Shown here in pieces: positions 18,900 through 28,638 of a stretch of 64,000 nucleotides of DNA. This DNA is from Methylobacterium sp. 77. GTDB taxonomy: Bacteria > Pseudomonadota > Alphaproteobacteria > Rhizobiales > Beijerinckiaceae. The DNA lies in assembly GCF_000372825.1 (NCBI RefSeq), contig NZ_KB910516.1, forward strand, positions 1,334,011-1,398,010, given 5' to 3'. The notes beneath the pieces were generated by a model. It ran no database searches, had not been told where the DNA came from, and saw only the letters and a list, made by a program, of their open reading frames with translations. The position numbers were made by a program, and so were the translations under genes. How positions within the stretch are numbered: the stretch's first letter is position 1; every line of letters starts with the position of its first letter.

Positions 18900-19763
18900 T
18901 CACGGCCGGCCGGTCGACTTCGCGAGGCGGTCGAAAGCCTGCAAGGTCTCCAATAACTCCGGCATCGCCTTCAGGGGTACCATGTTCGGTCCGTCGGACG
19001 GGGCATGGTCGGGATCGGGATGGGTCTCGATGAACAGGCCGGCGACGCCCACCGCCACGGCGGCGCGGGCCAGGACCGCCACGAACTCGCGCTGCCCGCC
19101 CGAGGTGGCGCCCTGCCCGCCCGGCTGCTGCACCGAGTGGGTCGCGTCGAACACGACGGGAGCGCCGTGCGTGACCTGCGCCATGATCGGCAGGCTGCGC
19201 ATGTCGGAGACGAGGGTGTTGTAGCCGAACGAGGCGCCGCGCTCGGTGACGAGCACGTTGGGATTGCCGGCGGTCGTCACCTTGGCGGCCACGTGGGCCA
19301 TATCCCAGGGCGCGAGGAACTGGCCCTTCTTCACGTTCACCACCCGGCCCGTGGCGGCGGCTGCCAGCAGCAGGTCGGTCTGCCGGCACAGGAAGGCAGG
19401 GATCTGGAGGATGTCGATGACCTCGGCGGCCGGCGCGCATTGGCCTGCCTCGTGGACATCGGTGAGGACGGGGAGGCCGAACCGCTCCTTGATGTCGGCG
19501 AAGATCGGCAGCGCCCCGGCGAGGCCGAGGCCGCGCGCGGTGGAGCCGGAGGTCCGGTTGGCCTTGTCGAACGAGCCCTTGAACACGAGGCCGATCCCGA
19601 GGCGGTCGGTCATGCCCTTGAGCGCGTCGGCGATCTCGATGGCGTGGTCGCGGCTCTCGAGCTGGCATGGGCCGGCGATGAGCGCGAAGGGAAGGTGGTT
19701 GGCGAAGGTGGTGGACCCCGCCATCACGACGGGACCGGCGGGTGAGCGAGCGGGTTCGGACAT
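18900..19763 (-). CDS. kdsA: 3-deoxy-8-phosphooctulonate (KDO-8-P) synthase
   Basis: Condenses phosphoenolpyruvate with arabinose 5-phosphate to KDO-8-phosphate, the first committed step to the lipopolysaccharide inner-core sugar KDO. 287 residues with [55 protein letters not shown] and [17 protein letters not shown], all standard. The Cys in AGPCQLES occupies the position that in metal-dependent KdsA enzymes is Cys, whereas the E. coli metal-independent form has Asn, so a metal-dependent enzyme is likely. Confidence 0.95.
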   Translation of the reverse strand: MSEPARSPAGPVVMAGSTTFANHLPFALIAGPCQLESRDHAIEIADALKGMTDRLGIGLVFKGSFDKANRTSGSTARGLGLAGALPIFADIKERFGLPVLTDVHEAGQCAPAAEVIDILQIPAFLCRQTDLLLAAAATGRVVNVKKGQFLAPWDMAHVAAKVTTAGNPNVLVTERGASFGYNTLVSDMRSLPIMAQVTHGAPVVFDATHSVQQPGGQGATSGGQREFVAVLARAAVAVGVAGLFIETHPDPDHAPSDGPNMVPLKAMPELLETLQAFDRLAKSTGRP

Positions 19764-19773
19764 GGCGCCCGGT

Positions 19774-20319
19774 CTAGCCCGCCTGGGCCCCGCCGAAAAG
19801 GCCGGCGCGACGGCGCAGCACGGTCTTGCGATGTCGGACGAGCAGGCAGCGCGTCAGGTCGGGCGAGGCGCCACCCAGTCCGAGCGCGTCTGCGAGCCCC
19901 TGACCGCTCACCTCGCAGCGCAGGGCCGCGTGGCCCGCCCGTCCCGTCTGCGGCAACCCGGTGAGGAGGGAATCCCGGTGGAGGTCGCGGGCCAGGGTCT
20001 CGACCGCACCGGCCTTCGCGCCGGTCAGCCCTTCGGCCGCGAGCCCGATCAGGACGAAAAAGGCGCCGGCGGGCTCGCGGTCGCGCGATCCGAACGCCAT
20101 CCGCGCCGGAGTCCGGCAATCGAGGCTCATGCGGTCGGCATCCGCGGCGCGAAACACCGCGAACGACGCCTCGCGCCCGGCCAGCGAGGCACCGGTGGCC
20201 CGGATCATCCGCGCCGTGAGCCGGTCGCAGGCATCCGCCGCCCACGCCGGGGGCGCTGCCGCGGACAGGGCGATGGCGGTCAGCATGCAGGCGATGGAGG
20301 GGACGACATGGGCTCTCAT
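19774..20319 (-). CDS. exported hypothetical protein
   Basis: 181 residues starting with a signal peptide (hydrophobic core after MRAHVVPS, cleavage near PAWAADA). The mature part has four cysteines, which could form two disulfides. No known domain was recognised. It lies 10 bp upstream of kdsA on the same strand and is probably co-transcribed with it. Confidence 0.65.
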   Translation of the reverse strand: MRAHVVPSIACMLTAIALSAAAPPAWAADACDRLTARMIRATGASLAGREASFAVFRAADADRMSLDCRTPARMAFGSRDREPAGAFFVLIGLAAEGLTGAKAGAVETLARDLHRDSLLTGLPQTGRAGHAALRCEVSGQGLADALGLGGASPDLTRCLLVRHRKTVLRRRAGLFGGAQAG

Positions 20320-20361
20320 GGGCGCGATCCTAAAGCAGGCCGCCGCCCGAACCCAACGCTG

Positions 20362-20844
20362 TCAGCGTCGCGTCCCGATCGATCCCGTGACATCGCCGGG
20401 TGTAACTTCGGCGGGGCAGGCCTCGTGGGCGTGGGAGCGGAGAATCCGGCGCAGACGCAACGGATAAGCCCCGGTCCCGTCCTCGACCGTGCCGACCAGC
20501 GCATCCGTCGCCAGCGTTCCATGGAACGCGACGCTGCCGCGTTCGCCGCCGACCAGGAAGGACAGGGCCTTGGTCTCGTCGTCGAGGGTCACGCTCTCGG
20601 CCTGCGACGACTGGGACGCGGTCTCGTAGACGAGCACGTCCCCGCCGGGAGAGCGTTTCAGCGTGATTCGCCGCCCGGCCCGCTCGCCGCTCTCCGCCTC
20701 GGTGCAGAGATCGGCATAGACGTAGGTGCCCGTGGCCCAGACTGGCTTGGCAGGGACCGATCTGGCCGCGGCCGGAGCCGCTACGGCGAGGCCGAGGATC
20801 GGCAGGCTGATCATCATCGTCCGACCCAGGACCGGCACCGGCAT
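20362..20844 (-). CDS. exported hypothetical protein
   Basis: 160 residues. The ATG at 20844 has a GGAGGGGTGGAG ribosome-binding region just upstream. The signal peptide is followed by a small beta-rich domain with TGTYVYADLCTEAESG and two cysteines that could pair. No family recognised. It precedes the 19774-20319 gene by about 40 bp; both may form an operon leading into kdsA. Confidence 0.65.
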   Translation of the reverse strand: MPVPVLGRTMMISLPILGLAVAAPAAARSVPAKPVWATGTYVYADLCTEAESGERAGRRITLKRSPGGDVLVYETASQSSQAESVTLDDETKALSFLVGGERGSVAFHGTLATDALVGTVEDGTGAYPLRLRRILRSHAHEACPAEVTPGDVTGSIGTRR

Positions 20845-21006
20845 CTCCACCCCTCCGTTCGTCGCATCGGGAGACGCGCAGCCTCGCCCTCCAATGTCTC
20901 TGGATTGCGACAGGATCCGGCGTCGGCGTGCGCGAAGGCACACCGAACATCGGAAGCAAGATCCGGTCCGCGGAGACGCCCCTCCCCGTCAGCGTGGCGC
21001 GCGCGC

Positions 21007-21038
21007 AAAAACGCCGGCCCGAACGAACGGGCCGGCGT
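21007..21038 (-). terminator. Rho-independent terminator of the Do-type protease gene
   Basis: A perfect 11-bp stem (21011-21021 with 21028-21038, AACGAA loop) is followed on the minus strand by TTTTTG. It sits 50 bp past the protease stop codon. Confidence 0.85.
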
Positions 21039-21088
21039 GTCTGTCGTCATCGGTGATGGCGGGCCGGAGGCGGCCTTTTCGCGGTCGC

Positions 21089-22630
21089 TCAGCCGGCCTT
21101 GTTGAGGGCCACGGCGACGAAGCGGGTGACGCCCTTCGTGCTCTTGACCCGCATCAGCACCGCCTTGCGGCCGCTGGCCTCGGCCGCCTTGATGCGCTCG
21201 GCGATCTCCGAGGGCTTCGAGACGCTGGAGCCGGCCACATCGAGAATGATGTCGCCCTGCTCGATGCCCTTGGCCGCGGCCGGACCATCGGGATCGACAT
21301 CCATCACCGCGACACCCTCGTCGCCGGCACCGACCTCGGAAGCCGGGGCAAGGCTGAGGCCGAGGCGCGGCTGGCCGGCGCTCGACGAGCCGCGAGCATT
21401 GTCGTTGCCCGCCTTCGGGTCGTTCGGCAGGGCGCCGAGCTCCACCGTGGCGGTGTCGGACTTGCCGCCGCGCAGATAGGCGAGATCCACCTTCGCGCCC
21501 GGCTTGAGGCCGGCGATCCTGCGGGACAATTCGCGGGCATCGTTGACCGCCGCGCCGTTGACCGATTCGATAACGTCGCCGGATTTCAGGCCGGCCTTGG
21601 CCGCCGGAGTGCCGGGTTCGGCATGGTCGACGAGGGCGCCCTTGGCCTTGTCGAGGCCGAGGCCGTCGGCGATGTCCTTCGTCACCGGCTGGACCTGCAC
21701 GCCGAGATAGCCACGGGCCACCTTGCCGTCGGCACGCAGCTGGTCGACCACCGCCTGAACGGTCTCGGCCGGGATGGCGAAGGCGAGGCCGACGCTGCCG
21801 CCCGAGGGGGAGGCGATGGCGGTGTTCACGCCCACCACCTCGCCGCCGACATTGAAGGTCGGGCCGCCGGAATTGCCCTTGTTGATCGGCGCGTCGATCT
21901 GCAGGAAGTCATCGTAGGGGCCGGCGCCGATGTCGCGGCCACGGGCCGAGACGATGCCGGCCGTCACCGTGCCGCCGAGGCCGAACGGGTTGCCGATGGC
22001 CACCACCCAATCACCGACGCGGGGCGCGGTCTTGCCGAGCGAGACGTAGGGGAAGGGGCCGCCCTCGCTGATCTTGAGGAGGGCGAGATCGGTCTTCGGG
22101 TCCTTGCCGATGACCTTGGCGTCGAGGGTACGGTTGTCGTCGAGCGTCACCTGAACCGTCTTGGCCTTGTCGACCACGTGGTTGTTGGTGACGACGTAGC
22201 CGTCCGCCGAGATGATGAAGCCCGAGCCCATGGCGCCGCGTTGGCCCTGGCGCTTGGGCGAAGGGCCACCCAGGCCCTGACCCTGGCCCTGCCCCGGGCC
22301 GCTCTGGCCGAAGCGCTTGAAGAACTCGCGCAGCTGCGGCGGCACCTGCTGGCCCTGACCCTGGCCGGGGCCGTCATCGTCGTCCATGCTCGCGCTGTCG
22401 TCGAGCTTGACCTTCACGGCGACGACGCCCGGCTTCACCTTGTCGACCACGCTGGCGAAGGAGCCCGGCGGATGGTCCGGCACGTCGATCGGGTTCTTCG
22501 ACAGGGCCTGGGCGTAGGCCGGGGTCGAGGGCTGGGTCAGGCCGACGCCGGCCGCGCCGGTCGCCACCAGGGCGATGGCGGCGACGGAGGCGAGGGCGTT
22601 GCGGCGCAGGCGAGAGGTGGACGAAGTCAT
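21089..22630 (-). CDS. Do family (DegP/HtrA) periplasmic serine endopeptidase
   Basis: 513 residues. A signal peptide/anchor precedes a trypsin-like domain with the catalytic triad H151 (VTNNHVVDKA), D181 (KTDLALLK) and S254 (NKGNSGGPTFN), then two PDZ domains (about 290-375 and 410-500). It should degrade or refold damaged envelope proteins. An unusual Gly/Gln-rich stretch (GPGQGQGQGLGG, residues 88-125) sits in the LA-loop region that in DegP controls oligomer assembly. It has its own promoter gap from DUF2459 upstream and a clear terminator. Confidence 0.92.
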   Translation of the reverse strand: MTSSTSRLRRNALASVAAIALVATGAAGVGLTQPSTPAYAQALSKNPIDVPDHPPGSFASVVDKVKPGVVAVKVKLDDSASMDDDDGPGQGQGQQVPPQLREFFKRFGQSGPGQGQGQGLGGPSPKRQGQRGAMGSGFIISADGYVVTNNHVVDKAKTVQVTLDDNRTLDAKVIGKDPKTDLALLKISEGGPFPYVSLGKTAPRVGDWVVAIGNPFGLGGTVTAGIVSARGRDIGAGPYDDFLQIDAPINKGNSGGPTFNVGGEVVGVNTAIASPSGGSVGLAFAIPAETVQAVVDQLRADGKVARGYLGVQVQPVTKDIADGLGLDKAKGALVDHAEPGTPAAKAGLKSGDVIESVNGAAVNDARELSRRIAGLKPGAKVDLAYLRGGKSDTATVELGALPNDPKAGNDNARGSSSAGQPRLGLSLAPASEVGAGDEGVAVMDVDPDGPAAAKGIEQGDIILDVAGSSVSKPSEIAERIKAAEASGRKAVLMRVKSTKGVTRFVAVALNKAG

Positions 22631-22726
22631 GGACGGGTCTCTCCGGGAATGTCGTGTCCCCGCAATGGAGCGGGGCCATGACCATCCGTGTAGAGACCCC
22701 AGCCTGACCCTCCCGTGTCGCCGAGA

Positions 22727-23449
22727 TTACGGTTTGGACAGGTTCGCGGCCGGCAGCGCCTTCACCCCCGCGCGCCAGCGCAAATCCAGCAGCAGACCCG
22801 CCGGATGCGTGTCGAGCACGGGTGTGATCGGCAGGCCTGCGGCGTTGAGGAGGCGGGCGGCCCAGTGGTTGCAGACGTTGGCGGCGCTGAAGCGGCCCTC
22901 GCCGGCATAGAACAGGCTCGGCCCGTAAAGGCCGGGGCCGCCCTCGATGGGGGCGTTGTCGGCCAGGCGAAAGCTGGCGTCGAGGCGGGCGAGGAGGCGG
23001 GCGAGACCGAGCTTCGAGACCCGGATGGGGACGATGTCCGAATGCGGAAAGCTCGTCCGCGCGTCGTCTTCGAGGCCCACCACCTGGACGACGCCGTCGC
23101 GTCCGCCGGGGGTGAACAGGGCCTCCAGCGCAAGGCGCAGGTCGAACTGCGCCAGGGTCGGCGTCGCCCTGTAGAAGCGGGCTTCGCCCCAGCCGAACTC
23201 GATCCCCGGATAGGCGCGAAAGCGGGTGGCGATGTTGCGCAAAGCCGTGCCGGCGCCCTCCCCGGTCAGGACCTCGCGCGGGATCACGAGGCCCGAATGC
23301 CAGCCGTGGCTGACGAGTTCGATCTCCTGCGAGTCCGCCCCGTCGGCCGGGTAGAGCGTCGGGTCGCCGCGGCTCGCCGTGACGATCGCGGCGAGGACGA
23401 TGAGCGCGAGGAGGCAGGCAAGGCCTTGGCCCAGCCGGCGCAGGATCAC
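22727..23449 (-). CDS. DUF2459 / TIGR02117 family protein
   Basis: 240 residues. It starts with a GTG at 23449-23447 that overlaps the valS stop (GTGA), so it is coupled to valS. An N-terminal membrane helix is followed by SHGWHSGLVIPREVL, GIEFGWGEARFY and NVCNHWAARLLNAAGLPI, all features of the TIGR02117/DUF2459 family, whose function is unknown. The conserved His and Cys positions suggest a papain-like or NlpC-like fold, but this is inference. Confidence 0.82.
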   Translation of the reverse strand: MILRRLGQGLACLLALIVLAAIVTASRGDPTLYPADGADSQEIELVSHGWHSGLVIPREVLTGEGAGTALRNIATRFRAYPGIEFGWGEARFYRATPTLAQFDLRLALEALFTPGGRDGVVQVVGLEDDARTSFPHSDIVPIRVSKLGLARLLARLDASFRLADNAPIEGGPGLYGPSLFYAGEGRFSAANVCNHWAARLLNAAGLPITPVLDTHPAGLLLDLRWRAGVKALPAANLSKP

Positions 23450-26178
23450 GCGTCGGACAGCCGCGCCAGGGCCTCGCGGATCTTCTCCAGCCGCGCGGCT
23501 TCCGCGTCGCGGCGCTCGCGCTGCTCGTCCACCACCTCGTCGGGGGCGCGGGCGAGGAAGTCGGCATTGCCGAGCTTGCCGTCGATCTTGCCGATCTCGG
23601 ACGCCGCCTTCACCGCCTCCTTGTTCAGGCGGGCGACCTCGGCCTTGAGGTCGACGATGCCCTCCAGCGGAAGGGCCGCCACCGAGCCGCGCACCAGCAG
23701 CTGGACCGCGTTCCTGGGCGCGGTCTCGGCGAAGGAGATGTCCGAGAGGCGGGCGAGGCGCAGGAGCGTGTCCTGCCACTGAGCCGCCCGCTTCCGCAGG
23801 ACCTCGTCGGCGCCGACGATCACCAGGGGAATCTGCGCGCCGGCCGGCACGCTGGTCTCCGAGCGGGCGGAGCGGATCTCCGAGACGAGGTCGACGACCC
23901 AGCCGATCTCGGCTTCGGCCTCGGTGTTTGCGAGGCCGGCCAGATCCGGCCACGGCGCCAGGGCGAGCAGGCCGCGGTGATCGATGCCCTCGCCCTTGAT
24001 CGCCCAGAGTTCCTCGGTGAGGAACGGCATGAACGGATGCAGCAGCTTGGCGATCTGGTCGATCAGGAAGGCCACGGTGGCCTGCGTCTCGGCCTTCGTG
24101 GCGGCGTCGCCCTCCCCCTGCAGGACGGGCTTTGCCAGCTCGACATACCAGTCGCAGAAGATGTTCCAGACGAAGCGGTAGGCGGCCGCCGCCGCGTCGT
24201 TGAAGCGGTAGGCCTCCAGGGCGACCGTGACCTCGGCCACCGCGCGGGCGGCCTCGCCCAGCGCCCAGCGGTTCAGGGTCTCGGTCGCGTCCTCCGGGCG
24301 ATAATCGGCGCGGAGCACGCAACCGTTCATCTCGGCGAAGCGCGAGGCGTTCCAGAGCTTAGTCGCGAAGTTGCGGTAGCCCTCGACGCGGTTGACCGCG
24401 AGCTTGATGTCCCTGCCCTGCGCGGCCATCGCCGCCAGGGTGAAGCGCAGGGCATCGGCGCCATACTGGTCGATCAGGCCGAGGGGGTCGACGACGTTGC
24501 CCTTCGATTTCGACATCTTGGCGCCGGAGGCGTCACGCACCAGGGTGTGGAGGTAGACCGTATCGAACGGCACTTGGTCGGTGACGTGGAGGCCGATCAT
24601 CATCATCCGGGCGACCCAGAAGAAGATGATGTCCTTGCCGGTGACCAGGGTGTTGGTCGGGTAGTAGCGGTCGAGCTCGGGCGTCGCGTCGGGCCAGCCG
24701 AGCGTCGAGAACGGCCAGAGGGCGGAGGAGAACCAGGTGTCGAGGACGTCCTCGTCGCGGCGCAGGGCGACTTCGCGACCATGCTTGGCCTCGGCCTGCG
24801 CGAGCGCCTCGGTCTCGCCCGTGGCGACGAAGATGCCGCCCTCGTCATCGTACCAGACCGGGATCTGGTGGCCCCACCAGAGCTGGCGCGAGATGCACCA
24901 GGGCTCGATGTTCTCCAGCCACTGGAAGAAGGTCCGCTCGTAATTCTCCGGCACGAACTTCGTCCGCCCGTCGCGCACCGCCTGGAGCGCGCGCTCGGCC
25001 AGCGGCTTCACGTTCACGTACCATTGGTCGGTGAGGTAGGGCTCGATGACGACGTTCGAGCGGTCTCCATGCGGCACGGCATGGGTGTTGGGCTCGACGA
25101 GGCGCAGGCGCTCGCGCGCCTCCATCAGGGCGACGACGCGCTTCCTCGCCTCGAACCGGTCGAGGCCGTGCAGAGCCAGGGCTTCCGGTTCCGGGTTCGA
25201 ATCCTTCAGGAAAGCCGTGTTTCCATCGAGGGTTATGCGTGCTTCCGGATCCAGGATGTTAATGGGTGTGCACCCGGCGCGCTTGCCCACCTCGAAATCG
25301 TTGAAATCGTGCGCGGGCGTGATCTTGACCGCGCCGGTGCCCTTTTCCGGATCGGAATAGGTGTCGGCGACGATGGGGATCAGGCGACCGACGAGGGGCA
25401 GGCGCACGAACTTGCCGACGAGATGGGTGTAGCGCTCGTCGTCGGGATGGACCGCCACGGCGGTGTCGCCGAGCATGGTCTCGGGCCGCGTGGTGGCGAC
25501 GGTGATGACTGCGCCGGTCTCGGCACCGGCCTCGTCCACGATCGGATAGTCGAAGTGCCAGAGATGGCCCTTCACCTCGACCTGCAGCACTTCGAGGTCG
25601 GAGATCGCGGTCTGGAACTTCGGGTCCCAGTTCACGAGGCGCTTGTCGCGGTAGATCAGACCCTGGGCGTGGAGATCGACGAAGGTCTTGGTGACGGCGC
25701 GGACCATCTGGTCGTCGGGCTGGCCGGACAGGCCCATGGTGAAGCGCTCGCGCGACCAGTCGCAGGAAGCGCCGAGGCGCTTCAACTGGTTGACGATGGC
25801 GCCGCCCGATTCCGCCTTCCAGGCCCAGACCTTCTCGACGAAGGCGTCCCGGCCGAGCTCGCGCCGGCCCGGCTCCTTGGCCTCGGCAAGGCGGCGTTCC
25901 ACGACCATCTGGGTGGCGATGCCGGCATGGTCGGTGCCCGGCTGCCACAGCACGTCGCGCCCGCGCATCCGCTCGAAGCGGCAGAGGATGTCCTGCAGCG
26001 TGTTGTTGAGGGCGTGGCCCATATGCAGGCTGCCGGTCACGTTCGGCGGCGGGATCACCATGGTGAAGGGTTTGGCGTCCGCCCGCTCGGGGCGGCCGGC
26101 CTTGAACGCGGCTCCCGCCTCCCAGGCGGCCGCGATGCGCGTCTCGACGGCGGCAGGATCGAAGGTCTTGTCCATCAT
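23446..26178 (-). CDS. valS: valyl-tRNA synthetase
   Basis: Charges tRNA-Val. 910 residues, class Ia. The HIGH-type motif is PPPNVTGSLHMGHALNNT (residues 44-61). The editing domain has TTRPETMLGDTAVAVHPDD. The KMSKS loop is GAKMSKSKGN. An anticodon-binding domain and the short C-terminal coiled coil (RLNKEAVKAASEIGKIDGKL, then LEKIREALARL) close the protein. It is followed by the DUF2459 gene with a 4-bp overlap and preceded by popZ. Confidence 0.97.
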   Translation of the reverse strand: MMDKTFDPAAVETRIAAAWEAGAAFKAGRPERADAKPFTMVIPPPNVTGSLHMGHALNNTLQDILCRFERMRGRDVLWQPGTDHAGIATQMVVERRLAEAKEPGRRELGRDAFVEKVWAWKAESGGAIVNQLKRLGASCDWSRERFTMGLSGQPDDQMVRAVTKTFVDLHAQGLIYRDKRLVNWDPKFQTAISDLEVLQVEVKGHLWHFDYPIVDEAGAETGAVITVATTRPETMLGDTAVAVHPDDERYTHLVGKFVRLPLVGRLIPIVADTYSDPEKGTGAVKITPAHDFNDFEVGKRAGCTPINILDPEARITLDGNTAFLKDSNPEPEALALHGLDRFEARKRVVALMEARERLRLVEPNTHAVPHGDRSNVVIEPYLTDQWYVNVKPLAERALQAVRDGRTKFVPENYERTFFQWLENIEPWCISRQLWWGHQIPVWYDDEGGIFVATGETEALAQAEAKHGREVALRRDEDVLDTWFSSALWPFSTLGWPDATPELDRYYPTNTLVTGKDIIFFWVARMMMIGLHVTDQVPFDTVYLHTLVRDASGAKMSKSKGNVVDPLGLIDQYGADALRFTLAAMAAQGRDIKLAVNRVEGYRNFATKLWNASRFAEMNGCVLRADYRPEDATETLNRWALGEAARAVAEVTVALEAYRFNDAAAAAYRFVWNIFCDWYVELAKPVLQGEGDAATKAETQATVAFLIDQIAKLLHPFMPFLTEELWAIKGEGIDHRGLLALAPWPDLAGLANTEAEAEIGWVVDLVSEIRSARSETSVPAGAQIPLVIVGADEVLRKRAAQWQDTLLRLARLSDISFAETAPRNAVQLLVRGSVAALPLEGIVDLKAEVARLNKEAVKAASEIGKIDGKLGNADFLARAPDEVVDEQRERRDAEAARLEKIREALARLSDA

Positions 26179-26275
26179 GGGCTTACGTCGGGCCAGTTCG
26201 TGCGGGGCGGGCCTCAGCCCGCGTGTTGTCCCGCTTTCACCCGGTCACGCTCCCCGCGTCAACATCGCAGGCCGG

Positions 26276-26887
26276 TCAGCGGCCCCGCGCCACGCGCTCG
26301 ATCTCGGCGCGGACCAGCCGTTCGACCATGCCCGGCAGGTTATCGTCGAGCCATGATTGCAGCATCGGCCGCAGCATGTCCTGCACCATGTCTTCGATGG
26401 TGCGGGCGTTCTGGCTCACCATCGTCCCGGCGAGGAGCTGGAACGCATGCCCGACGCTGGCATCGGTGACGGCGGAGACGAGGCGCTCGTGCGGGGTCTC
26501 GCGGGGCGCCTCCACCGGCGCGGGGCGCGGGGCGGCACGCGGCGGTTCGGGCTGGCGCACGACCGGAGGCGGCAACGGCTCGGGTTCGGGTTCGTCGTCG
26601 AAGGAGATCGAGTCGAAATCGATCTCGCCGCTATCGGCGAAGCCGATCTCGGGTTCCTCGATGGGAGCGGGCTGGGGTTTGCGCGGCTGTGCGACCTCGG
26701 CGAGGTCGAGCACGTCGTCGTTCTCCGGCTGCGGCGGGGCCGAGCGCACCGGCGCGACGACCTCGGCCTTGGCGTTCTGGTCGTCGGCGATGATCCGGCG
26801 GATGGAAGCCAGGATCTCCTCCATGGAGGGTTCCTGGGCTTTCTCCTGCACGGTCTTCTCCGGCGCCTTGGGGCTCGCTGCACTCAT
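26276..26887 (-). CDS. popZ: PopZ-like polar organizing protein (DUF2497)
   Basis: 203 residues: an N-terminal EPSMEEILASIRRIIADD motif (19-36), an acidic proline-rich low-complexity linker (about 60-135) and a C-terminal helical oligomerisation region ending WLDDNLPGMVERLVRAEIE. This is the three-part layout of PopZ, the scaffold that forms a condensate at the cell pole and anchors centromere-binding ParB and signalling proteins in alphaproteobacteria. Its place between tolC and valS is conserved in many Hyphomicrobiales. Confidence 0.88.
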   Translation of the reverse strand: MSAASPKAPEKTVQEKAQEPSMEEILASIRRIIADDQNAKAEVVAPVRSAPPQPENDDVLDLAEVAQPRKPQPAPIEEPEIGFADSGEIDFDSISFDDEPEPEPLPPPVVRQPEPPRAAPRPAPVEAPRETPHERLVSAVTDASVGHAFQLLAGTMVSQNARTIEDMVQDMLRPMLQSWLDDNLPGMVERLVRAEIERVARGR

Positions 26888-27033
26888 CCGGACGACGCTC
26901 GGGTCACATGGTTAAAGAAACGTTTCGGTCACTCTGAGTATTTCACCACAGCTGCCGGATACAAGCACCGGCCGAGCGCAAGGCACAGGATAAAGCCCAT
27001 GCCTCGAATGCCCCTCGCGACAGGAACGCCTCC

Positions 27034-28428
27034 TCAGCGTCCGTCGGGCGTGCGCACGCCGTACCAGAGATCCTTGATCTGGTCGAAATGCTCCTTCGGG
27101 CTGTAGGCCACCACCGGGATCGAGGTGAAGCGCACGGTGAGGCGGCCCACGGTCTGGACGACGCCGTAGGAGTTCACCACGCGGTCGCGCTGGGCGAGGA
27201 TGAGGTTCACGCGCGAGTTCAGCAGTTCCTGCTGCGCGTTCAGGACGTCGAGGGTGGTGCGCTGACCCACGCGGGCCTCCTCACGCACGCCGTTCAACGC
27301 CACTTCGTTGGCCTGGACCTGGGCCTGCGAGGCGATGACCTGCGCCTTCGCGGCTTCCAGCCGGCCCCAGGCCGTGACGATGGACGAACGGACCTGATCG
27401 CGGATGTCTTCGACGTTGATGCGGGCCTGACCCACCAGTTCCTTGGCCTGGCGGATCTGCGAATAGGTCTGGCCGCCCTCGTAGAGCGGAACCGAGATGC
27501 GGCCGACGATGGTCGCGGTCATGCCGTTATCGCCGGGGAACTGCTGGTCGTAGCGTTGCTGGACGGTCCCCTGCAGGGCGGCGGTCGGATAGAGCGCGCC
27601 TTCGAAGATCTTCACCTGCGCCTCGGCCACGTCCACCGAATGCATGGAGGACAGGATCTGCGGGTGTTCCTTCAGGCCGATGGCGATGGCGTTGTCGAGG
27701 TTCGGCGGCACGAACCGGTCGAGGGGACGCCCCGGAGCGAGCTGGCGCGGCTCGACGCCGATGATGCGCCGGTACGTGCCGATGCTGGCGCGCAGGTTCG
27801 CCTCCGCACCGGAGACATCGGAGCGGGCGCCGGCGAGGCGAGCCTCGGCCTGGGCCACGTCGGTCCGGGTGACCTCGCCGACATTGAAACGGTCGCGGGT
27901 CTGGCGCAGCTGCTCTTCGAGCACCTCGACGTTGTTGCGGCGCAGCTCAAGCGTCGCCGTGTCGCTCAGGACCGACATGTAGATCTGGGCGGCGTTGAAC
28001 AGGGTGGTCATCTCGGTGGCGCGCAGCGATTCGCGCGTCCCGAGCACGTCCGATTCGGCGCGCCGGGTCTGGTTGTCGGTCTGAAAGCCGTTGAACAGGG
28101 TCTGGTTGACGGTCAGGCCCGCCCCGCCGGGCTTGGTCACCTGGTTGAGCGTGATGCCGCTGACGCGGCCCTGAGACTGGGTCAGCCCGATATCGGCGTC
28201 GAGGCTCACGGTGGGACGGTAGCCGGCCTTGGCCTGCGCGACGTTCTCATCGGTGGCGCGCAAGCCCGCTCGCGTCGCGTTGAGCGCCGGGTTGGCGCCA
28301 TAGGCACGGGCCAGCGCGCTATCCAGCGTCTCGGCGACAACCGGAAATGCGGTGGCGAGCGTCAGCGCGGCGAAGCCGCCGAGCCGCAGCCCGAGGCTTT
28401 TCGCAGGTTTGCGTTGTCTCACGTCCAT
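27034..28428 (-). CDS. tolC: TolC family outer-membrane efflux/secretion channel
   Basis: About 464 residues. A signal peptide (hydrophobic FAALTLATAFPVVAE) is followed by two similar halves of long amphipathic helices typical of TolC: LARAYGANPALNATRAGLRA, GEVTRTDVAQAEARLAGA and the second-half counterpart GQRTTLDVLNAQQELLNSR. It forms the trimeric outer-membrane duct for type I secretion and RND efflux. The start at 28428 was preferred; an ATG at 28476 is possible. It sits between the isoaspartate methyltransferase gene and popZ. Confidence 0.9.
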   Translation of the reverse strand: MDVRQRKPAKSLGLRLGGFAALTLATAFPVVAETLDSALARAYGANPALNATRAGLRATDENVAQAKAGYRPTVSLDADIGLTQSQGRVSGITLNQVTKPGGAGLTVNQTLFNGFQTDNQTRRAESDVLGTRESLRATEMTTLFNAAQIYMSVLSDTATLELRRNNVEVLEEQLRQTRDRFNVGEVTRTDVAQAEARLAGARSDVSGAEANLRASIGTYRRIIGVEPRQLAPGRPLDRFVPPNLDNAIAIGLKEHPQILSSMHSVDVAEAQVKIFEGALYPTAALQGTVQQRYDQQFPGDNGMTATIVGRISVPLYEGGQTYSQIRQAKELVGQARINVEDIRDQVRSSIVTAWGRLEAAKAQVIASQAQVQANEVALNGVREEARVGQRTTLDVLNAQQELLNSRVNLILAQRDRVVNSYGVVQTVGRLTVRFTSIPVVAYSPKEHFDQIKDLWYGVRTPDGR

Positions 28429-28638
28429 CTGCCCTTGCGGTTTCTCGATGAACCGGTCGGCCGTTCGCACGGCCATAGCGCCTAGGGTGCCATCCGGATT
28501 GCCCGCCTCAAGCAGGAGTTTAGCGGAGCTTGGGCTCCAGAGCATCGGCCGAGACGGATGCTGCGCGAGATTGATGGCGCAGTGCCGCATAAAAGCGACA
28601 CCTGTCCCTTCCGTTCAGAGGGGAAAAGCCATCTCGGC

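Noticed and set aside
23977..26469. An 830-codon plus-strand frame opposite valS
   Set aside because: ValS motifs on the minus strand are unambiguous; the plus frame is a codon-bias shadow.
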